Assembly (NCBI GenBank): GCA_002007465.1
Contig: LNAC01000136.1
Span: forward strand, 3,655,042 to 3,719,041
DNA length: 64,000 nucleotides
Direction: 5' to 3'
Origin: Ailurus styani
Taxonomy: Eukaryota; Chordata; Mammalia; Carnivora; Ailuridae
Positions 54,111-64,000 of this stretch are shown here, one piece after another. The notes under the pieces were generated by a model. That model was not told where the DNA came from. It saw only the letters and a program-made list of their open reading frames with translations, and ran no database searches. The position numbers and the translations under genes are program-made. The stretch's first letter is position 1, and the number at the start of each line of letters is the position of its first letter.

Positions 54111-55850
54111 TGTACAGATGTACCAAGTAATTATCCAATTACTTTACTAGAATTCCAATTGAAATTATGGAAATTCCTTTCGACTTTCCCACTTGAAGTT
54201 AGTTCCTGATTTTAGTCAGTATTGAGTATTCTTTTCAAATGATTATCCATATAATATCTGAATAAATGTGGTCCTTCTGTAAGAGTTCTGTCCCAATGTT
54301 ACAGTAAGACTCAGCACTTCTATTCAAAGAAAATATACTCTGTGAGGCACTAGAGAAAAAAAAAAAAACAGGTATTTTACTAAAGATTTCATAGGGGAGA
54401 AAGACAATAGAGGTTACATTATTTAACTCATAATGTTTTATCTTCCCAACACTGGAAAATTTCCATGCATGATTTTAGGTCTCTCCTCTTACTCAGAAGC
54501 CACCAAACTTGTGTTTCTTTTAAACCTCACCCCCAACCGTGTCCATTCAGTCTCTCATACTGATGTCAGCTGTTCATTCTAAGTCCTTCCAGATCTCACC
54601 ATTTCTTATTCAGGGCAAGTTAACTGCCTCAACTTTAATTGTACGTTCATAATCAACCAGTTAATATTGTTTTCCACAATGCATAATACGTGGATTGTTT
54701 TTAACTAAAAATCCTTCTCCAGATAAAAGGATCTATTTGTTAGAAACAGATTGAGAATGTATGTTTTTTCTCCAGTAGCTTTTTTTTTTCCTGCCATACA
54801 TAGTACAGAGACTTAAATTTTTTTTTTAAATTCTAGTTTAAATGTGACTAAAGAACCAAGTATTTGGTTAACCCCATTCTAAACTCTGAAACTGCTAAAG
54901 CTTGAAAAAGTATATATGAATTATAAATATTAGAAAGTTCATGTTTCTCCATTCTAGGAAGGTCACATCTAAGCTAAGTTGATGAAACAGAGAAAAGAGG
55001 TAAACCTTAGTTTTTGCATGTTTTCAACATTTTCCTTCTAAAAAAAACGATGTTTCAATTGGAGAATAGTCATGAGAAACAAACAAAAAAATCTTGTCAG
55101 TGATTGAATACATATCTTTGAGAAGAAACTCTAAGGACTATTCTTAATAGAACTAGATTAATGTATTATATGCAGTCATAAAGATTTCCTTGTATATGCT
55201 TTTTGAAAGCCTTTCATTATTTTTCTTTTATAAGGAAGAGTATTTTATAAGTGCCTATTGGAGTTAGCCAAATTGGGCTGAAGTGTGGTTAACTTGGAAG
55301 AAATCACAATGATTCTAATTCAGTTCTAAAGCACATTTGAAGTAGATCTATGGGCTTTCTGTTTGAATTTAGACTGCTCAGTGACCGATTCCAGCCGAAG
55401 ATAACATCTTTTTCCCCCCTTCATCTCTATAGGGCAGATTTCCATGATAATGGCAATTCTCTGTTCTTGGAAAGTGTGAACTGGACCAGCTTGCTCACCA
55501 CTTAGAAAGTACCCACTTGTGAGACTATCCACAAACCACAGCCCCACCTCCATCCCTAACTCTGAGCATTTTGACAGTGATTCAGCATTAATAAAGAAGA
55601 TCATTTTAAGTCACTGTCAGCATATGTATTGGGGAATGATTTTACTATATTAGTGATTTGCAATTCTGAGATAGTGTGTTGTCTTTTGTTTTTATGGAGA
55701 ACTAATAAAAAATAGCTTTTGATACTGTGTGTCTCAGTATAGGACTTTATCTCTCTGGACTGTCATTTTTCCCTGTAGTCATATCTGCTTTTCATCTTTT
55801 CTTTGCCCATCAAAATTTAAAATTTGGTTAATAATATACCAAGAAAATTA
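54111..55850. other. Unique interval; weak L2-like patch
   Basis: 54520-54650 (GTGTCCATTCAGTCTCTCATACTGATG...CCTTCCAGATCTCACCATTTC) may be another L2 piece. An A-run lies at 54356-54369. A 92-aa minus ORF (55326-55604) has no features. Confidence 0.5.
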
Positions 55851-55940
55851 AGGTGGTGTGTGTGGGTGGCTCAGTCAGTTAAGCAACTGACTCTTGATTT
55901 AAGCTTAGGTCATGATCTCGGGGTTGTGAAATCGACCCTG
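55851..55940 (+). mobile_element. Can-SINE head fragment, old
   Basis: GTGGGTGGCTCAGTCAGTTAAGCAACTGACTCTTGATTT then CATGATCTCGGGGTTGTGAAATCGA is an old-subfamily head. The body and tail are absent. Confidence 0.85.
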
Positions 55941-56105
55941 ATATTGACATATACGTGTAAGTGGTATTGTGCTTCAGTGATTATCCTTGTTTCCAACCTC
56001 ATTATCCAGCATAAGAAAGGAACAAGGAAAAGAAAACTTGCATTGAGAACTTTCTGCCTGCCAACCACTGTTTTAAATTCTTTTATATAGATCATTTAAC
56101 TTTGT

Positions 56106-56352
56106 GAAAATATATATATATATTTTTTATTTTTTTATTTTTTTTAAAAAATATATATATATTTATTTTTATTTATTTATTTATTTTTTTTTATTTTATT
56201 TATTTTTTATTTTTTAAAGATTTTATTTATTCATTTGACACAGAGAGAGAGATTACNATATTTTTAATTTTTTTATTTTTTTAAAAAAAATATATATATT
56301 TATTTTTTATTTATTTTTTATTTATTTTTTTATTTTATTTATTTTTTTTTTT
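56106..56352. repeat. A/T low-complexity run duplicated around an N
   Basis: TA, TTTA and long T runs are present twice: about 56120-56256 before the N at 56257 and 56258-56393 after it. Both copies end in the same SINE tail and GAGAGAGATTAC text, so this is probably one T-rich SINE tail assembled twice. Confidence 0.8.
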
Positions 56353-56547
56353 AAAGATTTTATTTATTCATTTGACACAGAGAGAGAGATTACAAGTAGG
56401 CAGAGAGGCAGGCAGAGAGAGAGGAGAGAGGAGGAAGCAGGCTCCCCGCTGAGCAGAGAGCCCGATGTGGGCCTCGATCCCAGGACCCTGGGATCATGAC
56501 CCGAGCCGAAGGCAGCGGCTTTAACCCACTGAGCCACCCAGGCGCCC
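56353..56547 (-). mobile_element. Can-SINE, young subfamily (tail duplicated by assembly)
   Basis: Complete body GATTACAAGTAGGCAGAG to CCACCCAGGCGCCC; a partial second tail segment is at 56214-56256. The TSD is obscured by A/T flanks (GAAAATATATAT before, GAAAAAATATATT after). Confidence 0.95.
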
Positions 56548-56892
56548 GAAAAAATATATTTTTATCTTTTGTTTTACAGATGAAGAAAAAATACCAACAC
56601 AGATTAATTCATTCAAGGTGATAGAAATACCAAGTGCTAATTTCAAAGTGCATGCATTTGCTACTTGGCCATGAAAAACTGTTTGCACATATAAGCTTTT
56701 TCCTTCATAAAGCATTACCTGCAGATGTCATGCTTTTATAGCCCACCAATATATTTTACACTCTATAGAAAAAGTGGGAGAGGGAGCATTTCTGAGTACC
56801 TGCTCTGTGCCTGTCATGATCCTGAAGCCTTTAATATGTAGTTAATTAGGCAGAGGCACACTGGTCACCTGTCATGTGGTCAGGCATTGTGT
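56548..56892. other. Unique spacer
   Basis: Nothing recognised. Confidence 0.55.
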
Positions 56893-56903
56893 TGGTCATT
56901 TTG

Positions 56904-57085
56904 TTTTTGAGAGAGAGAGAGAAAGGGGGGAGGGGCAGAAGGAGAGGGAAAGAGAATCTTAAGCAGGCTCCACGCACAGTGTGGAGCCTAACATGTGGCT
57001 TGATCTCAAGACCCTGAGATCATGACCTGATCATGAAATCAACAGCCAGATGCTCGACCTACTGAGCCAGTCAGGCACCCCTCTG
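56904..57085 (-). mobile_element. Can-SINE, old subfamily
   Basis: TSD TGGTCATTTTG (56893-56903 and 57086-57096), perfect over 11 bases. The AATCTTAAGCAGGCTCCACGC body and GAAATCAACAGCCAGATGCT head mark an early carnivore form. Confidence 0.93.
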
Positions 57086-57096
57086 TGGTCATTTTG

Positions 57097-58659
57097 ATAT
57101 CAATCTGTGTCATATCACTGAGTCCTCAGACAACTCCAAGACTGGCATTAGTCTAACCATTATAAGAGTAAGGAAACTGACCAGAGAAGTGAAATAGCTA
57201 GCACAATTTTATTGTGTTAGTAAGTAGCAATATCCGAAGTCACACTTAGATGTTCATGCCTACTGTAGTTCTTGTTCTTTCTGCTATCCGGTTTCCCCTT
57301 TCTCAGAACAGTCAACTTCTTTGACCTCTCATGGACATGAATGGATATGGCCCTTTTGTGTGCTGCCAGACAAAATAAGTATTTTTTACCCTTTGGTCTC
57401 TTCTTTTTTCTTTTTTCTTTTTTTTTTCTTTTCCTTTGGACTCTTCTTGACCACAGTCCCAGTGTCTGCAATGTTACTGAGCTTATATGTTTTCCATGGA
57501 AGGTGTTCTGACCCCCATCAAAGTAACCTGAGCCTTTGTTTAGCGCTATGCTTTTGGCTGAGAACACCTTTTCTCTGGGAAGACCACCTTCACCAATGCA
57601 GATTATGTTGGCAGAGTAGAGCCATGCATGGAACAGTGGGGAACAGAGAGAGACTTGCTTAGCCAGCCTAGGTGCTAGAATCAGTTCTGGCAAGTGATTA
57701 GTTAACAAACGTTTGACCTATATCGTCTGCGCACTTGGTTGATGTCACTAAAGTCTTTCATCTCTTGGACGGTGGAGGAAATCAGTGGTCTAATGCAGTG
57801 GCATACCAAGGCATAGGAGGGAGAAGAAATGAGAACGGTCCACCCCATGTGCAGGCAGTACAGCAGCGCATTGTCTGTCGAAAATGTAAAAACATCCCTG
57901 CCCAGGTGCCCACGGGATGCTGGCTTCGTTGGGTCATGGCAGATGGTTAAAGCTTCTGTTTTCTTTCACAGGTCACTTTCGTGGGTGCTTCTGAGTCCCT
58001 CTAACTTAGGAAATTACCACTTGTAATTCATTTAAAGTAGGTGAATATTCACTTCCACTTTGGTTGGTACTTATCATTCCTTTCTTGTATCTAGGTGGTC
58101 AGTATGTACATCCTGACATCTGCGCTGGTCTTTTCACCACTGTAAGTGGCCTTCTTTGTTGGGTTCTAAAGGGGCAAGTAACTGGGTACCTTTAACCCAC
58201 CATTGACCCTGTTTTTATTTAGCTCCCTTAACAACTCCAGCTACAACCCTTTGCACTTTTGATTTATCAGAAAAAAAACAGGTGCCAGTCCGTAGTATCC
58301 CCCAAACTGTAAGGACATGTAGCTTACTCTGTAGTCTCCTTTGAGACCCTTCTCACTAACCTTGAGGTAGAACTGAAGTGTTCCATGTTACTCTCCATGG
58401 GAGTGGAAGAAATCCTCTCATATTAACAACTTTGTCCGGGAAAATCCTTCCTCTAATCTCTGACTCCCCCTGTGGTGGCCAGCTCTAATCCTTTTATACC
58501 CTTAAGTCTTTGGTAAAGATTGTGCAAGGGCAGACATATTGCAAAACTGGGTTTTTCTCACTGCTGTGAAAGTTCCATCTAGATGTTTCAGGATCTCACT
58601 TTGAAAGGTTGGTCTCTATGATGATCTTGGGGCCTTAGCATTAACCAAATCTAAAAAAA
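57097..58659. other. Unique interval of mixed composition
   Basis: Faint MIR-like text at 57150-57245. A polypyrimidine tract at 57403-57437 gives a Lys/Arg-rich stretch in the 163-aa minus ORF (57217-57708), which I do not accept as a gene. 57.45-57.95 kb is less AT-rich, and AGTGGCATACCAAGGCATAGG at about 57798 could be the end of an old DNA transposon. Confidence 0.5.
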
Positions 58660-58800
58660 TCCATTTTAACATGGTGGCAATTATTATCCATATTTTATAT
58701 AAAAGAAAACAGAGGCTCAGAGAGTTTAAGTCATTTGGTGAAATGTTGATATGTCGCTAAGGAAGAGCTGACCTTTCTATCCCTGGATTCCTAGGCCCGT
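58660..58800 (-). mobile_element. MIR SINE, reverse
   Basis: TTATTATCCATATTTTATATAAAAGAAAACAGAGGCTCAGAGAGTTTAAGTCATTTGG fits the reverse MIR core. Confidence 0.7.
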
Positions 58801-61800
58801 GTCTGTAACCTCCTTGTGTTGCTACTAACGTGATCACCCATATACAAACTTAATATGTGAAGAAATCCAAATTCCAGCTTAGAGTGAAATCTCCAAGCCT
58901 GGTTTATTTTAAAACCCAGGTCACTGACTGACTTAACAATTGCTTAATGTTAAATTGACTTCAGAATAACTACATGGAGCTCACGAACTCAAACTTCCCA
59001 GGTTGAGGTGTGGGCCTTTCAGACTCCTGTCTGAAACCACTGCAGTGGGACCTCACAAGGCTGCTGAGAGTTAGTTTAATGTTTCCTAGTGTCTGGATTC
59101 CTCAGAGGAATCCACGAAAAACGGGCTCTTAGTATTAGTGTATATGTTGCTTTAGAGGCATATTCTAAATCTCACACTACATTCTCATTGGAACTGTAAG
59201 GATGTGAGCCAGAAGAGTGAAAGATTTCACAGCACTTTGAGAAAAGAAAAAGCGGTAGCTCCGTGTCCTGGCACATACTTCCTCTTTCAGGAAAGTAGCT
59301 CTTACTTCCCAGGCCGATGGGAGCTATGATGAGCGGGTATTTGTCCATTTTGGGGAGTCTTGTGCCTCAGCCACATCAGATGTGGATCCTGAAGATGGAT
59401 GGGTGGACGGTAGATAGATCACAGCTCCATTTGATTAGAGTCATTGATTATGAGTATTTAAGTCATCATTTCATGAAGCTCTCTGAGATGACTGGATTGT
59501 AGGAGGCAGTGTGCAGTGCAAACAGTCTCCCCTGCTTTGAGGTTCCGCCACTTCTCTTTTCAGAGTTGCCACAAGAGACTAGAAAGCATCAGCATATGTG
59601 GTTCTTTGTCCCAAAAGCTTATATTTTCAAAAATGAATGACCCATTAGGCAAAGCCTTGAGCTGAAACAACACCAGCCAAAATAATGCAGAACATGCTGG
59701 AAGGATAAGATGAGATCCCGCCTTGACTTCCGTAACAGAATGTGGTAAATACCTTCCAAGCTCTTGTATTTTTAACTTACAAAAAGAAAAAAAAATAAGA
59801 GAGTGAAAAAAGGCGAAAAACAAGCTTTTTGCTGAAAAGCAAAGTTTAATTAAGAGAAAGTGTAATAAAAAAGAAATAAGCACAAAACCAAGAAAGTATA
59901 AAATGCAAATATATTTTTTGTGTGTGCACGTAGCTTTCTTCTATAGGAGCATATTAAAATTAGTATTCAGATCTGTGGGATAGAGATTCTATTATTAAAG
60001 CAACTGAAGAGTTTTAATATTATAAATATGTATGACTTTGTGAAACCATAAGAAATATATTCTGCTCAAAGTTCTACTAATGCTGAATATTTTAATGAAA
60101 CTTAATGCATTTTTATACAAGTGGTATAAATTATCCACTTTAAAATTAGATAAAAACTATTTGAGAAATAATTATGAGTATGTGTTCATTAGATTGGAGT
60201 TGGAGGATTGCTGGATAAGGGCATTGGGTCAAATCCGTCATCTGCCTCCAGGCACTCAATTCCACAATAATGCCCCTAAGCATATTATGGCAATTGAATC
60301 TCAATATTTAGAGAATTCTAATTCATATCCACTCTTCCTTCACAAAGCTGAGCCATTCATGGGAAGTACTTACGTGGGTTGTTTTTTGTTTTTTTTTTTT
60401 TGATTCTATGAGTCTCTCTATGAGTCTCAGCTCCTCATCCAGAGCCAGTCGGTAGGCTGGCTTTTTCTAGTTGATGGCAAATGTTGTGCAAATTGTGGTA
60501 TGTACTTAATAAAGGCCTGGCTTTATCCTTGCTTTAAGTTAATCACAAACAATCCTCCTCTCCGTCCTTACCAGCAAGCTTCCTGTGAGTCCACTGCAAA
60601 TTGTCAGTCTGTGTAAATAACTAATCTGTTCAGATCTTAGTTTATTAACACTGCACCGATAACTGCTTACTAGAGGGATAGTTACATTTTTATCGAACTT
60701 AAGTATATATTGTTTTAAAATGCTATTTCTCTGCTGAATGTCTATTTTTATGTTGCTCCTTCACATTCTCAATTTTGTGCAATACCAACCGTTACCTCCC
60801 TTCGTCAAATCCTGATGCCAATGCCCTTGAAGGATGGAGTAGATGCTACAAACTATATATTCAGTATAGGCACAATTGTTGAGTTGTAATATATTTATAC
60901 TTCAGAAACTATATATTACATATTTCTATTCCTATCTATTTCTGTGTCTATCTATCCATACCTATCTAATTATTAAAACACATTTCTCACTTTACACACT
61001 ATTGGGATGACCGTTTCTAGACTCGAAGTAATACAGTTGTTCATTCATTTTTAAAGAAAAGAATACTGCTCTGATACTACTCTATTTTGTGTGAAGAACA
61101 CTGTTTTTGTTTTCAAAAAGATTCACTCTACAAAGATTATTAACTGTATAGCAATCTAATCTGAACGTTTTCTAACCTGTGGTACTGATGCGTGTGAGAA
61201 TGAGGATGGAAGCGGGTATGCATGAGAATGATTTGAGAACATTTTCAAATATCTCAACCCTTCTCTTCCTCAACAATAATATGTTATGTTTTTCTGGATT
61301 TGCATGTCTTTCTGTGCATGTCAGAATCCTGTGCTTGGGACAGGTAGGCTGGGAATGATGTGCAGGGCACTTGATAATTTGAAGAGACCTCCCCAAATGA
61401 TTTTAATACAACTCTTCCCATGCCTCCTATTAATATCAGCAATCTAGGTTTTGTATTGGGAAAATCTCTATAATTTCAAACTGTTTTGGCTCCAGACCAC
61501 GAAAATCATTAGTTATGCTTGGGGATGGAGGAATGGTGAAGAAAAGGGAGGAAAGGTTTTTTTTTGCCACACACTGTCCATTTTTAAGCCCTTAGCATCA
61601 AGGTTCTTTTCAAATGAATAGAATCTTTTTCACCAGCAGGCTTAGATTCTTTTCGAGGATGAGATATATTTTGGCTCAGTTTGTTTCTGTTTGAAGGACT
61701 CCTAGTGTAGACTCAACATTGGGTCTCCACTATGACTTTTGATTGGATTAAAAAACACTTGCATTTCAGACCATGGAAAAATCATCATCATCATTATCAT

Positions 61801-61974
61801 CATCATCATCTTGGTTATTAATGATTTTGGTTAGAAAAATAAGGTTTGCTCAAATTTTTTAAAATGTGTCTTTTATGGCCCTTGGCTTTTGCCAACCTTT
61901 AAAGAATGCTTGCGTCTTTATTTACATCACCCAATTAGCAAGTGTAATGATAGGAATTGGGGTAATACTGTGTT
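58801..61974. other. 3.2 kb of unique sequence
   Basis: No gene or transposon recognised with confidence. It includes a (TCA)n-like microsatellite at 61783-61810. ORFs of 107 aa (59560-59883 minus; 60080-60403 plus) are unsupported. It is one of the two longest transposon-poor stretches of the window. Confidence 0.55.
61783..61810. repeat. (TCA)n microsatellite
   Basis: CATCATCATCATTATCATCATCATCATC, one interruption. Confidence 0.9.
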
Positions 61975-62145
61975 TCTGTAGCGCCTTATTATTGGCAGTG
62001 TGCATTCACTTATGTTATCTCTTTAATCCTCTTGATAGCCTTGCAGAGAATGCTTCATTAATCGCATTTTAACATGAGAAAACTAAGGTTTGTAGAGTTA
62101 AAGACTTTCCCAAAGCCATTTCTCCAGAAAATGGCAGAAACTGAA
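61975..62145 (-). mobile_element. MIR SINE, reverse
   Basis: CACTTATGTTATCTCTTTAATCCTC, TCGCATTTTAACATGAGAAAACTAAGG and CCCAAAGCCATTTCTCCAGAAAATGGCAGAAAC fit reverse MIR. Confidence 0.7.
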
Positions 62146-62432
62146 ATACATCTTTTCACATAAAACTCAAGTTTTAGTCACAATGGAAATATTTTAACTT
62201 AGACTTTATGAATGTACAGTAAAACTGTCTTTGAAGTACCAAGTTTTTTGTATCTTAGTAGATATTGTCTTTCTTTTTTTCTCTAATTACCATTTGGGAA
62301 CTTTAGGCTCCCTCTCTATTTCTCTGTCCTTGGGTTACTGATCGACCTTGGTCTGGGAAGTTACATATGTTTCATGTGATTTTAACATATCTCTTGCATT
62401 GTTACAGAGATACCACTTGATAAGAATTTCTT

Positions 62433-62636
62433 TTTTTTTTTTTAAGATTTTATTTATTTATTTGATGGAGAGAGAGAGAGATCATCACAAGTAGGCAGAG
62501 AGGCGGGTTGGGAGAGAGGAGGAAGCAGGCTCCCCACTGAGCAGAGAGCCCGATGCGGGGCTCGATCCCAGGACCCTGAGATCATGACCTGAGCCGAAGG
62601 CAGAGGCTTTAACCAACTGAGCCACCTAGGCACCCC
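62433..62636 (-). mobile_element. Can-SINE, young subfamily
   Basis: TSD GATAAGAATTTCTT (62419-62432 and 62637-62650), perfect over 14 bases. Head CAACTGAGCCACCTAGGCACCCC. Confidence 0.98.
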
Positions 62637-62650
62637 GATAAGAATTTCTT

Positions 62651-63304
62651 CATTCAATCTTAATGAACATGCTTATACATGCACCTGATTGCCATTTAAA
62701 TAGCAAACATTTTTATTATAACCTAACGAAATACACAAATTGTGTCATAAAGAAAATGCTGTTGATCGCTGCAATGATTCAGTTGGCTCTTGTTTCTTCC
62801 CCTATTACTCCTCATAAAAGATTCCAAGATCTCTCATATGTTCACTAAAACTAAACCTCACCTTGCCACTTTGCCCCTGCAGCATAAAGAGTTGAAAGAA
62901 AATCCATGCTGCCAAAGTGATAGCAGTAATACACCTTCCTTTATTTTAACCATTTCAAAAATAATCAGGTTCATACCTGAGCAATGACTTATCCAAAGAA
63001 AAGAGATGTGATGGCAGATTGCATGGTTTGAAAATAAAGAACTAATAGTATAGGGTTATCTTCATGATATGTTCTCTATTGCTGGGAGGATTCTCTCCAG
63101 AACCCAATCAGCTATACCTTCAAGTGCAAACTTGTGGGAAACAGGAAACACTTGGCCTAAGACAGTGTGGTGATTTAAAGTAGAGCTAAGAGCTATCTGA
63201 AATCTATTTCTTTACTGCTCAAAGGTTGTTCATCTTGAAAGGAACATCAAAGAAGGTGAAACTCAGCATTTATCAAAATGCCATCTTTAATCTCAAGAAC
63301 TTAC
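62651..63304. other. Unique interval
   Basis: No element recognised. Confidence 0.55.
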
Positions 63305-63437
63305 AAAAATCAAGATTCTTAGATTCTACACCAGACCCATGTAATCCAAATTTCTGTGGATTGGTCCTAAGAATCTGAATATTTCACAAACATTGTATTT
63401 GATTCTTATTATGCACACTAAAGTTTGAGAACCACCA
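63305..63437 (+). mobile_element. MER5A-like fragment (hAT-Charlie)
   Basis: AATCAAGATTCTTAGATTCTACACC, GATTGGTCCTAAGAATCTGAATATTTC and the terminus AAAGTTTGAGAACCACC fit the 3' half of MER5A, plus orientation. Confidence 0.7.
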
Positions 63438-63560
63438 TTTTAGATCAGTCTTCACTTTAGATAGGAGGAAATTGAGGTCCTGAAAATACTTTTTTTCCCC
63501 CTTCAGGGTGATATACGCAGGATCTGTGGTGGTTCCAAAGCCCAGATGTTCTGATGCCTA
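63438..63560 (-). mobile_element. MIR-like trace, reverse
   Basis: TAGATAGGAGGAAATTGAGGTCC followed by TTCCAAAGCCCAGATGTTCTGA fits a very short reverse MIR. Confidence 0.45.
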
Positions 63561-64000
63561 GTTGGGTTATTTTATCCAAACCTATAAGTTTTTGGTCTCT
63601 CTTCTTTGATCCTTTTCCAAACTGGGCAGGAGAATTCAATGAAAGAGTAAATGCCACAGCTCTAGGAGCTAGATTCATATTTTCTTATTCTGAGGTTATT
63701 CATGTTTTTGTAGATTTCTGGAACTCTTCAGAGCACTGAAATCATAAATATCTTCAGCAAAACCCTTTAAAGATTTGGGTGCCACTATGAAAGCTTTAGA
63801 TTTTCTCAGTTCTGAAGAATTATTACATGTGAGCAATTTATCTGTGTGTGCAAAGTACAAAAGACAATGGAATACAAGCCAGATATACAGAGATAAGAGG
63901 CAACATTTACAAGTTTCTTCCTTGTTTCCTTTCCTAGTGACTGTGGCCAGTTGTTACTTTGTGGAGGAGGCCCTGAGGGAAGGGAATAAAAACTCCACGG
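63561..64000. other. Unique sequence to window end
   Basis: No gene or transposon recognised; two overlapping ORFs (73 aa minus, 61 aa plus) near 63457-63739 are unsupported. Confidence 0.55.

Noticed and set aside
57217..57708. Longest ORF of the window (163 aa, minus strand)
   Set aside because: Its Lys/Arg-rich centre is translated from a polypyrimidine tract, an opposite-strand ORF of 113 aa covers the same DNA, and no domain, signal or family resemblance is visible.
8978..62636. Repeated near-identical units resembling an array such as CRISPR
   Set aside because: The units are about 200-base SINEs on both strands with individual TSDs and irregular spacing; this is a mammalian genome and not a repeat-spacer array.
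1..64000. Intact retroviral or L1 coding regions, or rRNA, U6, 7SK, 5S and tRNA genes
   Set aside because: I scanned both strands for their characteristic openings and found none; only LTRs and truncated LINE pieces are present.

Overview
This window is a stretch of carnivoran mammal nuclear DNA, most likely from a mustelid (mink, ferret, otter or marten type), with no protein-coding gene that I can support. The main evidence for the host is 26 copies of the carnivore tRNA-derived Can-SINE. Thirteen carry the head 'GGGTTAAAGCCTCTGC' (or GGGTTAAGCC/GGGTTAAACC), which I associate with mustelid genomes. Thirteen older copies carry the general caniform head (TTAAGCATCTGC or AAGCGTCTGC type). Naming Mustelidae rests on memory of the SINE subfamily, not on a database search. 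Composition is AT-rich with CpG depletion. The open reading frames are short (163 codons at most), not codon-structured, and mostly lie on repeat sequence or in chance AT-rich runs. The window is therefore an intergenic desert or the inside of a very large intron.

Layout. 1-4945: an ERVL-type LTR cut by the window edge, with a degenerate tRNA-Leu-like primer site beside it; an MLT2 LTR; L1 pieces; a possible LTR; a carnivore L1 3' end split by a SINE; a MaLR LTR and an old L1. 4946-9645: mostly unique sequence, a MaLR LTR, an MLT2-type LTR and two SINEs. 9646-14964: quiet unique AT-rich DNA with one MER5A. 14965-20165: SINE-rich, with an L2, a MIR and a MaLR LTR. 20166-28494: unique DNA, SINEs, MIRs, a hAT-type DNA transposon with visible terminal inverted repeats, and an unusual CpG-richer patch (27.33-27.63 kb). 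28495-33824: two old L1s and SINEs. 33839-36412: 2.6 kb almost free of recognisable transposons. 36423-37007: a SINE with an L1 nested in its tail. 37008-42870: unique DNA, a MaLR LTR and old L1. 43634-48665: the most intricate part, holding a decayed hAT transposase of ZBED/Buster-like type broken by a microsatellite, a SINE and assembly faults, then an old L1, an LTR and a MIR. 48666-64000: SINEs, a long L2, MIRs, MER5A and long unique stretches.

The sequence has six single-N positions (33722, 36939, 44541, 45767, 46096, 56257). Four are flanked by near-identical direct duplications (27, 231, 100 and about 137 bp), which look like unmerged contig overlaps rather than biology. At 36939 a piece of L1 is missing instead.

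I looked for a novel biological system and did not find one. The items most worth checking are the hAT transposase fossil, the nested L1 with a possible 3' transduction, the CpG-rich patch with a good splice-acceptor-like sequence, a PBX/MEIS-type site in the transposon-poor interval, and the assembly duplications. Repeat family names are from recognition of consensus-like text. Boundaries of old repeats are approximate (plus or minus about 20-40 bases); those of young SINEs are set by target-site duplications (TSDs).
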